DNA of 63,798 nucleotides from Billgrantia desiderata (GCA_011742915.1 JAAQTN010000030.1:1-63798); one strand, 5' to 3'; numbered from the stretch's first letter, positions 1 through 10,980 are shown. Made by a program: numbers and translations. Notes: generated from the letters alone by a model not told the origin.

Positions 1-130
1 ACCACTTACCACTCTTCCCACCGCCTGCGACGTTGCCCGTCACCGGCAGCGGATGCGTACTTTACGGTTTTCCCCCGAGCCCCGCAAGGGGCGGCGGTAA
101 AAATATTTCAGGGACACAGCACAGGGGCTT

Positions 131-164
131 ATCCACAGCCGCTCGCAGGCGAGCGGCTGTGGAT
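131..164 (-). terminator. Perfect long hairpin downstream of dld
   Basis: A perfect 16-bp inverted repeat (131-146 with 149-164, 2-nt centre) lies 17 bases past the dld stop codon in its direction of transcription. Its strength and position suggest a transcription end or mRNA 3' barrier for the lut-dld operon. No T-run follows the stem on the minus strand, so a canonical intrinsic terminator is not proven. A smaller GCCCC/GGGGC hairpin with a GCAA loop sits at 79-92. I see no gene in bases 1-180. Confidence 0.55.
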
Positions 165-180
165 GACTCATATAAATGGT

Positions 181-3063
181 TCAGGCTGTCTCGCCCGCCT
201 CCCTCCGAGCGCGGCTGGCACGGTCGAGCAGCGACAGGATCGAACGATACGGGATGCCGCCGTGCAACGACAGGCCGATCTCGCAGGTGCGCGAGTTGGA
301 GTACCCCGCATCGCACTCCCCTACCTGCTCAGCCAGCCCCTTCAGGGCCGAGGCATTGAGCTCCGGTGTCACCAGCCCCTTGTCGCCGGCAAAGCCGCAG
401 CAGGTGATCTCTGCCGGCACCACCACCTCACGGGCGCAGGCCCGCGCCAGGGCCACCATGCGTTCGCCCAGGCCCATGTGGGTGCTGGAGCAGGTCACGT
501 GCACCGCCACTCGCTCGTCGAGCGGCGTGACGTCGAGGCGCGCCAGCAGATGATCGTGGGCGAAGGCCACCGGCTCCTGCACCGTCAAGCGCTCGTCCAG
601 CCGCCCCTGCATGTGCAGCACGCAGGGGCTGGTGTCGCTCAAGATCGGGTAGCGGCCGTTCTGGCTGGCTACCAGCAGCTCGCGATTGAGTTCGCGCGCC
701 TTGTGCGCGGCTTCGTCGAATTGACCCTTGGACTGGAACGCCATGCCGCAGCAGAGATGCCCTGGCATCTCCGGCACGATCACCTCGAAACCCGCCTTCT
801 CCAGCAGTGAGAGGGTGATCTCCATGACCGAGCGACGCTCGCTGTCGCCATGGCCGGCACCGAAGACACGGGTGGCGCAGGATGGTAAGTAGACCACCTT
901 CTCCCGCACGCCATCGGTCGCGGGTTTGCGCTTGAGCACGCGCACCGGGGCCGCCTTGGGCAGGGTGGGTACCCACTGGGGCACCTTGCCGCCACTGGCC
1001 CGGGTGATGCCGCCACTCACCTTGGAGAGGCCCTTTTCGCCCAATACGGCACGTCCGACACCGGCCAGGTTGAGCATGCCCCGTGCCAGCCGCGTGGCAC
1101 CGGAGAAGTGGCGCCCCACCCGGCGCGCCATGTCGGCATGCGGCGCCAGCCGCTCGCGGCGCATCTCGCGGATCAGCTCGCCGGTGTTGATCCCCACCGG
1201 GCACTGGGTGGCGCACAGGCCGTCGACGGCACAGGTCTCGTCGCCGGCGTAGCGGTAGTCCTCACGCAGCCGCTCGAGGCGTTCGGCCTCTTCGCCAGCG
1301 AGGCTTGTACCCATCGCTTCGAGCCTGGCCATCTCGCGGGCGGCGACGATACGCTGCCGCGGCGTGAGGGTGAGGTCCCGCGAGGGGCAGACATGCTCAC
1401 AGAAACCGCATTCGATGCACTTGTCGACGATGGGATCGGCCGCTGGCAGCGGCTTGAGATTCTCCAGGTGCAGGGTCGGATTGCGGCTGAGGATGACGTC
1501 GGGATTGAGCTGATTCTCCGGGTCGAACAGCGCCTTGATCTGCCACATCAGCGCGTAGGCTTCGGGGCCCCACTCCAGCTCGACGTAGGGCGCCATGTTG
1601 CGCCCGGTACCGTGCTCGGCCTTGAGCGAACCGCCATACTCGACGCCGACCAGTTGCGCCACCTCGTCCATCAGCGCCTGGTAGCGCTCCACCTCACCGG
1701 GCTTCTCGAAGCCCTGGGGGAAGACGAAGTGCAGGTTGCCCTCCAGGGCGTGGCCGAACAGGATCGCCTCCGGGTAGCCGTGGCGATGAAAGGCATCGGT
1801 CAGCGCCAGCACGCCTTCGTCGAGGCGCTCGATGGGGAAGGCGACGTCCTCGATGATCACCGTGGTGCCGGTGTCGCGCACCGCCCCTACGGCGGGAAAA
1901 AGCCCCTTGCGGATCTTCCAGTAGAGCTCGTAGAGGCCTTTTTCACGGGTGAAGGTAACCGGCTCCAGGGTGTGGATGCCCTCGAAGATAGCCTGCACCG
2001 CCTCGAGCCGCGCCTGAAGCTCCGCCTCGTCGTTGCCGCGCACGTCGATCAGCAGCGCCGCCGCCCCTGCGGGCAGGCGCTTGAGCCCCTCGGGCATGCC
2101 CGGCTTGTTCTCCACCGAGCGCAGCGCGGCACGATCCATCAGCTCCACCGCCGAGACCGGCGCCGGCTTGAGCGCGATGGTGGCGCGGCAGGTGGTGGCC
2201 ATGTCGGGCAGGAAGACCAGCGCGGCGGCCTTGTGCGGCTCGTCGATGACGGTGTCATAGGTGATGGTGCTGATGAAGCCGAGGGTGCCCTCGGAGCCGA
2301 TCATCAGGTGCTTGAGAATCTCGATGCCGTCGTCGAAGTCGACCAGGCTGTTGAGCGCGTAGCCGGTGGTGTTCTTGAGTCGGTACTTGTGGCGGATCTT
2401 CTCCGCCAGCGCCGCGTTGGCCCGAGTCTCGGCAGAGAGACGCTCGAGCCCTTCGACGAGCTCGGCATGGCTGCGGCGGAACGCCTCGCGACTGGCCGGG
2501 TCGGCGGTGTCCAAGCGGGTCCCATCGACCAGGATCACGCGCATATCGCGCACCGTGCGGTAGCTGTTCTGCGCCGTGCCGCAGCACATGCCCGAGGCGT
2601 TGTTGGCGGCGATCCCGCCCACCATGCAGCTGTTGATGGAAGCCGGATCGGGGCCGATCTTGCGCCCGAAGGGGGCCAGCAGCTGGTTGGCCCGCGCGCC
2701 GATCACCCCTGGCTGCAGGCGAATGGCCCGGCCATTGTCGAGGACCTCGTGGCCGCGCCAGCCCTCGCGCAGCTGGATCAGCACCGAGTCGGTCACCGCC
2801 TGGCCCGAGAGCGAGGTGCCGGCGGCACGGAAGGTGACTGGAAGGCCGCGCTGGCGACAGCCGGCCAGCACCGCCATCAGCTCGTCCTCGTCGGCGGGGC
2901 GCACCACCAGCTTGGGAATGAGCCGGTAGAAGCTGGCGTCGGTGCCGTAGGCCAGGGTACGCAGCGGGTCGTCGATCAGCCGCTCGGCGGGCATGATCGC
3001 GAGCAGCTCCTGCTTGAGCGCCTGCCAGGCATCGGCGGCAGGTGCCGTCGTCGCAGCGCTCAT
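181..3063 (-). CDS. dld: D-lactate dehydrogenase, FAD and Fe-S type (Dld-II-like)
   Basis: A 960-residue flavin and iron-sulfur oxidoreductase of the Dld-II/YdiJ type, probably oxidising D-lactate to pyruvate with electrons passed to the respiratory chain. An N-terminal FAD-binding_4 domain (about residues 40-190, with a GTSLSGQ motif) is followed by an FAD-oxidase C domain to about 530. Two ferredoxin-like cysteine clusters come next (CIECGFCEHVCP near residue 550, then CAVDGLCATQCP), and then CCG domains (CCGMAF, CCGFAGDKG) as in heterodisulfide-reductase-type subunits. It is the last gene of the lut operon and its ATG overlaps the lutC stop (ATGA). The context with lutABC and lldR favours lactate over 2-hydroxyglutarate, but the substrate is inferred. 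Confidence 0.85.
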   Translation of the reverse strand: MSAATTAPAADAWQALKQELLAIMPAERLIDDPLRTLAYGTDASFYRLIPKLVVRPADEDELMAVLAGCRQRGLPVTFRAAGTSLSGQAVTDSVLIQLREGWRGHEVLDNGRAIRLQPGVIGARANQLLAPFGRKIGPDPASINSCMVGGIAANNASGMCCGTAQNSYRTVRDMRVILVDGTRLDTADPASREAFRRSHAELVEGLERLSAETRANAALAEKIRHKYRLKNTTGYALNSLVDFDDGIEILKHLMIGSEGTLGFISTITYDTVIDEPHKAAALVFLPDMATTCRATIALKPAPVSAVELMDRAALRSVENKPGMPEGLKRLPAGAAALLIDVRGNDEAELQARLEAVQAIFEGIHTLEPVTFTREKGLYELYWKIRKGLFPAVGAVRDTGTTVIIEDVAFPIERLDEGVLALTDAFHRHGYPEAILFGHALEGNLHFVFPQGFEKPGEVERYQALMDEVAQLVGVEYGGSLKAEHGTGRNMAPYVELEWGPEAYALMWQIKALFDPENQLNPDVILSRNPTLHLENLKPLPAADPIVDKCIECGFCEHVCPSRDLTLTPRQRIVAAREMARLEAMGTSLAGEEAERLERLREDYRYAGDETCAVDGLCATQCPVGINTGELIREMRRERLAPHADMARRVGRHFSGATRLARGMLNLAGVGRAVLGEKGLSKVSGGITRASGGKVPQWVPTLPKAAPVRVLKRKPATDGVREKVVYLPSCATRVFGAGHGDSERRSVMEITLSLLEKAGFEVIVPEMPGHLCCGMAFQSKGQFDEAAHKARELNRELLVASQNGRYPILSDTSPCVLHMQGRLDERLTVQEPVAFAHDHLLARLDVTPLDERVAVHVTCSSTHMGLGERMVALARACAREVVVPAEITCCGFAGDKGLVTPELNASALKGLAEQVGECDAGYSNSRTCEIGLSLHGGIPYRSILSLLDRASRARREAGETA

Positions 3064-3728
3064 GGTCGCTCCTCGGCATGACGCAACAGCACTACCAGCT
3101 CGCGCGGCCCGTGCACGCCATAGGCCAGGGTCTGCTCGATGTCGGCGGTCTTGCTCGGCCCCGAGATCAGCAGCGCGTTGGTAGGCATGCCGCCGGCCCA
3201 GCCGTGGGCCTCGACCACGTCGAAGAAGGTGTCTTCGATGGTGTCGACATCGAGCACGGCGATGTGGATCGGCGGCACCAGGCTCAGCAGGCGCGGCTCA
3301 TCGGGGGTCGGCCACAGCCACAGGCTGCCGGTCTCGGCGATGGCGCCGCGGGTGGAGGTCAGGCCGGCATCGGTGTCGTGGAACTGCTCGTGCCGCCAGG
3401 TCTCGATATCGCGGTCGGCGTCGACCAGGGAGACGTCGCCTTCGGCCAGGGCGGCGCGCGCCTCGGCGGCGACAGGATGCTCCCGCCCCAGGGCCAGACG
3501 GCGAATGCCCTTGGTCTCGAGCAGCTCGGCAAGTGCCCTGGTCCAGTCATCGCGAGACGTGTGGATCACCTCGCCATGCACCGAGGTGATCCAGCGCTCG
3601 AAGCGCGCCAGACGCTCCTGCTGGCTCCAGCCGCGCCCGCTGACCACGGCGAAATCGCTCTGCGGCGCCGTCAGCGGGCCATCGGTACGCTCACGCAGGC
3701 GTTTGAGAATGTTGTCGCGGGCACTCAT
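3060..3728 (-). CDS. lutC: L-lactate utilization protein LutC (LldG)
   Basis: A 222-residue LUD-domain (DUF162) protein, the third subunit of the LutABC/LldEFG L-lactate oxidase. The C-terminal half carries the family signature around TRGAIAETGSLWL and ends with ARELVVLL-type sequence, and the length is normal for LutC. Its start overlaps the lutB stop by ATGA and its stop overlaps the dld start the same way, which indicates translational coupling. The protein is presumed to act with LutA and LutB at the cytoplasmic face of the membrane. Identification rests on family sequence plus a complete lutABC context. Confidence 0.9.
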   Translation of the reverse strand: MSARDNILKRLRERTDGPLTAPQSDFAVVSGRGWSQQERLARFERWITSVHGEVIHTSRDDWTRALAELLETKGIRRLALGREHPVAAEARAALAEGDVSLVDADRDIETWRHEQFHDTDAGLTSTRGAIAETGSLWLWPTPDEPRLLSLVPPIHIAVLDVDTIEDTFFDVVEAHGWAGGMPTNALLISGPSKTADIEQTLAYGVHGPRELVVLLRHAEERP

Positions 3729-5194
3729 GAACGCTTCTCTCCACTCTCATCGGCCTTGTCTGCCTGATGGCGCTTGGCCTTGTGCTGTTTAACCAAGGCA
3801 TGCAGTGAAACCTTGGCCGGCTTGGGCGCGGTGCGGTATTCCGTCCACGGCCCCAGCTTCGAGGGCATCAGCGCCTGCAGCTTGCCGGCGATGGCCGTAC
3901 TGCTGCGCCAGACGCCGGGGTGCGTGGCCAGCCACTGGAACCCTTTCCACGCGGCCACTTCCTTCTTGGTCCGCTTGACGCCGGCACCGGGCACGTTGCC
4001 GCGCCCCTCGCCCACCGCCTCGCGGCGCAGGCGCACCAGCAGGTCGGGAATCGGAATCTTGACCGGGCACACCTCGCCGCAGGCGCCGCACAGGCTCGAG
4101 GCGGTGGGCAGATCCTTGGTCGCCTCCAGGCCCATCATGTGCGGCATCAGAATGCTGCCGATGGGGCCGGGATAGGTGGTGCCGTAGGTATGCCCGCCAA
4201 CCCGGGTATAGACCGGACAGTGGTTCATGCAGGCGCCGCAGCGAATGCAGCGCAGGGTGTCGAGCAGCTCGTCGTCCTGATAGATGCTGGAGCGACCGCT
4301 GTCGACCAGTACCAGGTGGACCTCGTTGGGCCCGTCGTGCTCACCGGGCTTGCGCGGCGAGCTGATCATGTTGAAGTAGGTGGTGACGTGCTGACCGGTG
4401 GCCGAACGGGTCAGCAGCGCATAGAGCGGCGGTACGTCACGCAGGTGCTCGACCACCTTCTCGATACCGGTCACGGCGATGTGCACCGGCGGTACAGCAG
4501 TGGTCATGCGGCCGTTGCCCTCGTTCTCCACCAGGCACAGGGTACCGGTCTCGGCCACGGCGAAGTTGACCCCCGAGATGCCCACGTCGGCGGCCATGAA
4601 GCGCTCGCGCAGTTGGGCCCGCGCGGCGGCGGTCATGGTGTCGACGTCTCGGGTACGCTCGGTGCCGGTCCTGGTGTGCATGATCTCGGAGATCTCATCG
4701 GTGTTGAGATGGATCGCCGGCATGATGATGTGCGAAGGCGTCTGCTCGTTGAGCTGCACCAGGTACTCGCCGAGGTCCGACTCCAGCGCCTCGATGCCCG
4801 CCTCTTCCAGGTGGGCATTGAGGTGCATCTCCTCGGAGACCATCGACTTGCCCTTGATCACCGCCTTGGCGCCGTGGCGCTGGCAGATCTCGCGAATGAT
4901 GCGGCACGCCTCGTCGCCGTTCTCGGCCCAGTGCACCTGAATGCCATTGGCCTGACAGTTGGCCTCGAGCCGCTCGAGCAGGTCAGGCAGCTTGGCCAGC
5001 GCGCGCAGGCGGATGTTGGCGCCGAGCTCGCGCAGGGTCTCGAGATCCCAGTCGCTGAAGACGTCGCGGCGCTTGGCCATCAGGCCGTCCATCGCCTTGC
5101 GAAAGTTGGCGCGTATCTGAGGATTGCCCAGGGCATCGTGGGCCTGGCGATGGAACTCGCGAGGAGTGAACGTCTGTACTTCGGAAGCGCTCAT
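3725..5194 (-). CDS. lutB: L-lactate utilization iron-sulfur protein LutB (LldF)
   Basis: A 489-residue LutB with an N-terminal LUD domain and a C-terminal ferredoxin domain (CIRCGACMNHCPVY and CGACGEVCPVKIP), expected to bind two 4Fe-4S clusters and relay electrons from L-lactate. I place the start at the ATG at 5194 because a GGAGGA ribosome site lies 5 bases upstream and the codon overlaps the lutA stop as ATGA. A GTG at 5209 would add five residues but overlaps the ribosome site itself. A lysine-rich basic C-terminal tail (KRHQADKADESGEKRS) is seen. It sits in the middle of the four-gene operon. Confidence 0.92.
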   Translation of the reverse strand: MSASEVQTFTPREFHRQAHDALGNPQIRANFRKAMDGLMAKRRDVFSDWDLETLRELGANIRLRALAKLPDLLERLEANCQANGIQVHWAENGDEACRIIREICQRHGAKAVIKGKSMVSEEMHLNAHLEEAGIEALESDLGEYLVQLNEQTPSHIIMPAIHLNTDEISEIMHTRTGTERTRDVDTMTAAARAQLRERFMAADVGISGVNFAVAETGTLCLVENEGNGRMTTAVPPVHIAVTGIEKVVEHLRDVPPLYALLTRSATGQHVTTYFNMISSPRKPGEHDGPNEVHLVLVDSGRSSIYQDDELLDTLRCIRCGACMNHCPVYTRVGGHTYGTTYPGPIGSILMPHMMGLEATKDLPTASSLCGACGEVCPVKIPIPDLLVRLRREAVGEGRGNVPGAGVKRTKKEVAAWKGFQWLATHPGVWRSSTAIAGKLQALMPSKLGPWTEYRTAPKPAKVSLHALVKQHKAKRHQADKADESGEKRS

Positions 5195-5946
5195 GAGGTC
5201 CTCCGCCACAGGTAGCTGGCGATGTGCTCACCGGAAACCGCCTTGCCCTGATGCTCGAAGCGACCGGCAATGTTCATCAGGCAGCCGCAGTCAGAGGTGA
5301 CGAAGCGCCTCGCCCCGGTGGCCTCGATGGCCTGGGTCTTGTCTTCCACCATGGCGGCAGAGACCTCCGGGTGGCGCACGGCGAAGGTGCCGCCGAAACC
5401 GCAGCATTCCGTGGCACGGGCCTGCTCCACCAGCTCGACCTGGCCCATGCGGGCGAGCAACGCGGGCCCGGTTTCCCCCAATCCCATTTCGCGCCGGGCG
5501 CTGCACGAGGTATGCATGGCCACCTTTTCCGGCTGCCCGCGATCCTCGAGCCTGAGCTGACAGACATGCAACAGGAACTCGGTGAGCTCATAGATGCGTC
5601 CGGCCACCTCGTTGGCCCGGGCCTCATGCTCGGTGCCGGCAAAGAGCTGAGGGTAATGGGTACGCATCATGCCGCCACAGGAGCCTGAAGGCACGACGAT
5701 CGGCCAGGGCTCGGGAAAGAGATCGAGCTGCGCTGCCGCCACTGCCCGCGCCTCGTCGTGATAGCCGGAGGTGTAGGCCGGCTGGCCGCAGCAGGTCTGC
5801 GCCTGAGGGTAGACCACCTCGATTCCCTCGCGCTCCAACAGGCGGATACCATCCATTCCCGCTTCAGGATAAAAGAGGTCGATCAGGCAGGTGCCGAAGA
5901 AGTAGACCTTCTCCGGCTTGGGTGGGTACAGCTTGACTGGCGTCAT
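5191..5946 (-). CDS. lutA: L-lactate utilization protein LutA (LldE)
   Basis: A 251-residue protein made of two CCG (DUF224) repeats. Cysteine motifs CCGQPAY (about residue 53) and CCGFGGTFA (about residue 184) are the family hallmark and probably ligate an iron-sulfur centre. It is the first gene of lutA-lutB-lutC-dld. Upstream there is a good sigma70 promoter and an LldR-type palindrome just downstream of the predicted transcript start, so the operon is probably repressed without lactate. No lactate permease (lldP) gene lies in this cluster. Confidence 0.92.
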   Translation of the reverse strand: MTPVKLYPPKPEKVYFFGTCLIDLFYPEAGMDGIRLLEREGIEVVYPQAQTCCGQPAYTSGYHDEARAVAAAQLDLFPEPWPIVVPSGSCGGMMRTHYPQLFAGTEHEARANEVAGRIYELTEFLLHVCQLRLEDRGQPEKVAMHTSCSARREMGLGETGPALLARMGQVELVEQARATECCGFGGTFAVRHPEVSAAMVEDKTQAIEATGARRFVTSDCGCLMNIAGRFEHQGKAVSGEHIASYLWRRTS

Positions 5947-6012
5947 GAGGCTCCCTCACTGTCGCCCTGTGGGCAGTGGCGGTCTTGCGGATTGTTGGAG
6001 TCACGCCAAGAA

Positions 6013-6031
6013 AAATTGGTAAAACCAATTT
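6013..6031. promoter_or_regulatory. LldR-type operator 1 (lutA proximal)
   Basis: The perfect palindrome AAATTGGTAAAACCAATTT has 8-bp arms and a 3-bp centre. It matches the TNGT-N3-ACNA pattern bound by FadR/LldR-type GntR regulators. It begins about 13 bases after the predicted start of the lutA transcript, a position suited to blocking transcription. The same core recurs at 6212-6226 near lldR. Confidence 0.8.
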
Positions 6032-6050
6032 ACCTGGCTGAAGTCGTTGA

Positions 6051-6079
6051 ACCTTAGGGGGCACTGCTGACAGTGTCAA
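6051..6079 (-). promoter_or_regulatory. Sigma70 promoter of lutABC-dld
   Basis: On the minus strand there is TTGACA (6079-6074), a 17-base spacer, then TAAGGT (6056-6051). The -35 box is perfect and the spacing ideal, with the start expected near 6044. Operator 1 lies immediately downstream. Confidence 0.75.
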
Positions 6080-6211
6080 CGACAAGGCCTTCCTTAATCG
6101 CTCTACCAGCATAGACTTTGGTCTACAACACCACTAAAGAACTGTCGATGGCAGCGATCCTTTTTCGCAAAGTGCAAAAGCGAATTGCAAGAGAGCGAGA
6201 TTAGCGCCAAT

Positions 6212-6226
6212 ATTGGTAAGACCAAT
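6212..6226. promoter_or_regulatory. LldR-type operator 2 (lldR proximal)
   Basis: ATTGGT-AAG-ACCAAT is a 6-bp-arm palindrome with the same core as operator 1. It ends 30 bases before the lldR start codon and is centred about 197 bp from operator 1. Autoregulation and DNA looping between the two sites are inferred. Confidence 0.75.
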
Positions 6227-6256
6227 TAAAGCCGAAAGGCTCCAGGATAGCCTCGC

Positions 6257-7024
6257 ATGACCTATCACAACGTACGCCAACCACGTCTTGCCGATGTCAT
6301 CACCGAGCGGCTCGAAGCGATGATCCTCGAAGGCAGCCTCAAGCCCGGCCAGCGCCTGCCCCCTGAGCGCGAACTGGCCGAGCGTTTTGGCGTTTCGCGT
6401 CCCTCGCTGCGCGAGGCGATTCAGAAGCTGGCCACCCGAGGATTGCTGACCAGCCGTCAGGGCGGCGGTACCTTCGTGACGCGTGAGCTCAACAGCGGTT
6501 ACAGCGATCCATTGTTGGACATGCTAGCCAGGCATCAGGAGTTTCACCTCGACCTGCTCGAATTCCGCGACGCCATGGAAGGCATTTCGGCTTACTATGC
6601 GGCACTGCGCTCCACCCCGGCCGACCGCGCCATGCTGATCAAGCGCTTCGAGGAGCTGGAGGCATGCTTTGCCGGCCGCGACCCCGAGCTAGAGGCCAAG
6701 GCAGATGCCGCCTTCCACCTGGCCATTGCCGAGGCCGCACATAACGTGCTGCTGCTACACACCATTCGTGGCATCTTCCACCTGCTGGAAAAGAGCATCG
6801 TCGACAACCTGGCCCACCTGTTCGAGAAGCCCCAGTCGCGTCCCATGCTGATGAAGCAGCACCGCGCCCTGCTCGACGCCATTCTCGAAGGTCGTGCCGA
6901 GGACGCCCGAGCGCGCTCCCACGAACACCTCGTCTTCGTCGAGGAGGAGCTGCTGGAAATGGAGCGCGCCGAAACCCGCGCCCAGCGGGCCCTGCGGCGC
7001 GCCCAGGCACTACCGGAAATCTAG
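6257..7024 (+). CDS. lldR: FadR-subfamily GntR regulator, lactate-responsive LldR
   Basis: A 255-residue GntR-family transcription factor. The N-terminal winged helix (residues about 9-75) contains the typical LPPERELAERFGVSRPSLRE segment. The C-terminal FCD domain (about 95-240) has histidines and acidic residues placed as for a metal-assisted carboxylate ligand. It is divergent from lutABC-dld with two matching palindromes between them, which supports a role as lactate-controlled repressor. dctB follows after 17 bases, so regulator and two-component pair may be co-transcribed. The ligand is inferred from context; a PdhR-like regulator is the main alternative. Confidence 0.85.
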   Translation: MTYHNVRQPRLADVITERLEAMILEGSLKPGQRLPPERELAERFGVSRPSLREAIQKLATRGLLTSRQGGGTFVTRELNSGYSDPLLDMLARHQEFHLDLLEFRDAMEGISAYYAALRSTPADRAMLIKRFEELEACFAGRDPELEAKADAAFHLAIAEAAHNVLLLHTIRGIFHLLEKSIVDNLAHLFEKPQSRPMLMKQHRALLDAILEGRAEDARARSHEHLVFVEEELLEMERAETRAQRALRRAQALPEI

Positions 7025-7041
7025 CTGCAGGTAATCATCGA

Positions 7042-8950
7042 GTGAAAGGCCCCCATCGACCACCCCGCCTGTCGGTACCGCTACGTCGGCTGCTGCTGTT
7101 GCTGCTGCCGCTCGGATTGGTGCTGGTCACCTGGCAGGCCTCCCAGGTAGCGCGCGAACAGGCCCTGCAGACCCTGGTACGGGAAGCCGAGAACGAACTG
7201 CGCCTCTCGGCCGCCGGCCTGGAGGGGCATCTGACCCGCCATGACTACCTTCCGCAGCTGCTCGCCTCGCGCGAGATGATCAAGCGCTTTCTCAGCGGCC
7301 ACGGCGAGCAGAACCCGATGCCGCTCAACCGGCTGCTCGACCAGTTCCGCGCCATTGCCGACGTCTCCGATGTCTACCTGCTCGATCGTCATGGTACGAC
7401 GCTGGCCGCCAGCAACTGGCATATGGAAAACACCTTCATCGGTCATAACTACTCTTTCCGCAGCTACTACACCGACGCGATAGAGGGCGGTCGCGGCCGC
7501 TTCTTCGGCCTGGGCACTCAGTCTCTCGAGCGCGGCTACTACTTCTCCGCCCCCGTATGGCTGGATGAAACGACCCCGGATGCCCGTCCGGATGGCGTCA
7601 TGGTCATCAAGATCCTGCTCGATGAAGTCGAGGAGAGCTGGGCTGAGCAGGACGCCGAACTGCTGGTCACCGATCATGACAACATCATCTTCATGGCCAG
7701 CCGTCCCGAGCTACGCATGGCGGCGCTGTTTCCCCTCACGGAAGCCGAGCGTCAGAACTTGCTGGCTGCCCGACGCTACGCCGACGAACCCCTGTCCCCC
7801 TCGGGCATCGATGTCTATGAGCAGCGCCCGGATGGCAGCCGACTGGTGAGATTCGACACCGGCCCGCTGGCGGAAGAGAGCTATCTGGGGCTGTCCCGCC
7901 ACTTGGAAGCCTATGACTGGGACATGCATATCCTCAAGCCCCTGGGCAGCGTCTATCAGGCGCAGTGGCTTGCCGCCGCGCTGGCTGGCGGCCTGTACGG
8001 CGTCGTGGTGCTGGCAGGCGGCATCGGCTGGCAGCGCTGGCGCCTGCGCCGCGAGCGCGAGCTGTTTGCCGAGCGTGAGCGTCGCACCCTGGCCCAGGCG
8101 CGCGACGAGCTGGAGCGCAACGTCGAGCTGCGTACCCACGATCTGATGGAAACCAACCGGCTGCTTTCGGACGAGATCGATGAGCGGCGTCGCGCCGAGG
8201 AGAATCTGCGCCAGACCCGCGACGAGCTGATCCAGGCCGCCAAGCTCGCCGTACTGGGCCAGCTGGCGGCCGGTATCAACCATGAGCTCAACCAGCCGCT
8301 GGCCGCCATTCGCGCCTATGCCGAGAATGCCCGCACCTTTCTCGAGCGCCAGCGGCTGGAGGCTGCCGACGCCAATCTGGCCCAGGTCGTCGAGCTGACC
8401 GAGCGCATGGCCGAAATCAGCGCCCAGTTGCGACAGTTCTCACGCAAGAGCAGCAGCTCACTGACAGCGGTCTCGGTTCAGGCCTGCTTCCGGTATGCCC
8501 TGCGGCTCTATCAGAATCGGCTGCACGACGTCGAGGTCGTGCGGGATTGGGGCGATGAGGTTTGGGTCCATGCCGACCTGGTGCGTCTCGAACAGGTGCT
8601 GGTCAACCTGATCGGCAATGCCCTGCAGGCGATGGCGGAAACGCCCGAGCCCACTCTCATTCTCAGCGTCGAGGTCGAGGCCGAGCGGGTATTCATCGGC
8701 GTCAGCGATTCGGGCCCCGGCATTCCCGAAGCGCACCTGGCACGGATCTTCGAGCCCTTCTTCACTACCAAGTCGCCGGGCAGCGGGCTGGGGCTGGGAC
8801 TTTCCATATCGGCGCGTATCATCAGAGATCTGGGCGGCAACATCGATGCCAGCAACGTACCTGGCGCCGGGGCACGCTTCACCATTACCCTGCCCCGCAT
8901 GGAGAAACCCGACGACGCTCAGCCATCGCCAATCCAGGAGCAGCAATCCT

Positions 8951-8958
<8 letters not shown>
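7042..8958 (+). CDS. dctB: DctB-type sensor histidine kinase
   Basis: A 638-residue membrane kinase. A first transmembrane segment (about 16-33) is followed by a periplasmic double-Cache sensor region to about 305, a second transmembrane segment (about 308-330), a coiled coil, and a HisKA domain with INHELNQPLAAIR (phosphorylated His near residue 414). The HATPase domain carries N and G boxes (NLIGNALQAM, DSGPGIP, GLGLGLS). DctB kinases sense C4-dicarboxylates or similar carboxylates and phosphorylate DctD. It starts at a GTG and its stop overlaps the dctD start by 8 bases. Location beside lactate genes and 8 kb from a TRAP operon suggests a carboxylate ligand; the exact ligand is unknown. 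Confidence 0.87.
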
Positions 8959-10308
<1,350 letters not shown>

Positions 10309-10333
<25 letters not shown>

Positions 10334-10980
10334 GCCAGCAACTCCAGCAGCGCTGACCAGGCCGGCAGCCATGGCAGCAGCGCCACGCCGGCCATGAGCA
10401 TGGCCAGCGAGTTGCCCGGAGACTGAATGTCGAGAGGCTTGAGCGCCGTGCCGAAGGAGCGTTTGATGCGCGCCCCGGTGAGATCGACGCTGTAGATTTC
10501 ATCCAGTGCCAGATGGATGACGAAACCGAGGCAGACGGCAACACCGTGCACCCAAGCCAACCGGGCAGGCTGAACGAACAGTTGGTAACTCACCGCTGCC
10601 GCCGCCAGCCCGCACAGAGCGGCGGCCAGCAGCGAATGCCAGATGCCCCGGTGCACGGTGAAGCGGCTGAATACGCCACCGGCAACGTAGCGCACCGTGA
10701 GATAGAGCAGACCGCACACCACCAGCAAGTAGCCCGGGGCCAGATGCCCCTGCAACAGCAGCGCTCCCAGTACCACGCTGGGCACCGCCAGTAGATTGAA
10801 GATAAGGCGAATCGCCTTGGAACTGTCGGCATCGATGTCGGGCAGGATGCCCCCGAAGGTCACCAGCCCGAACACGACCCCGCCCTGCCACAGCTCCCAC
10901 AGCCCTACCTGCCAACCGCCATGGGCCAGTACGGCGCCGCCGGCGGCGGCTACGCCAAGATGGGTGCGGAAATCGGCCAT
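10309..10980 (-). CDS. DUF457/YdjM-family membrane-bound metal-dependent hydrolase-like protein
   Basis: A 223-residue integral membrane protein with about five to six hydrophobic segments. Family-type residues are visible: H8 near the N terminus, GGILPDIDAD (about 44-53), the HRGIWHSL motif (about 115) and HLALDEIYSVD (about 158-170). These conserved His/Asp positions define the YdjM/DUF457 group annotated as putative metal-dependent hydrolases. E. coli YdjM is a LexA-regulated member, but I see no clear LexA box here. Convergent with dctD, overlapping it by 25 bases. Biochemical function is not established for this group. Confidence 0.75.

Noticed and set aside
1108..3081. 657-codon plus-strand frame opposite dld
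   Set aside because: Composition is of the shadow type and the minus frame is a complete FAD/Fe-S enzyme.
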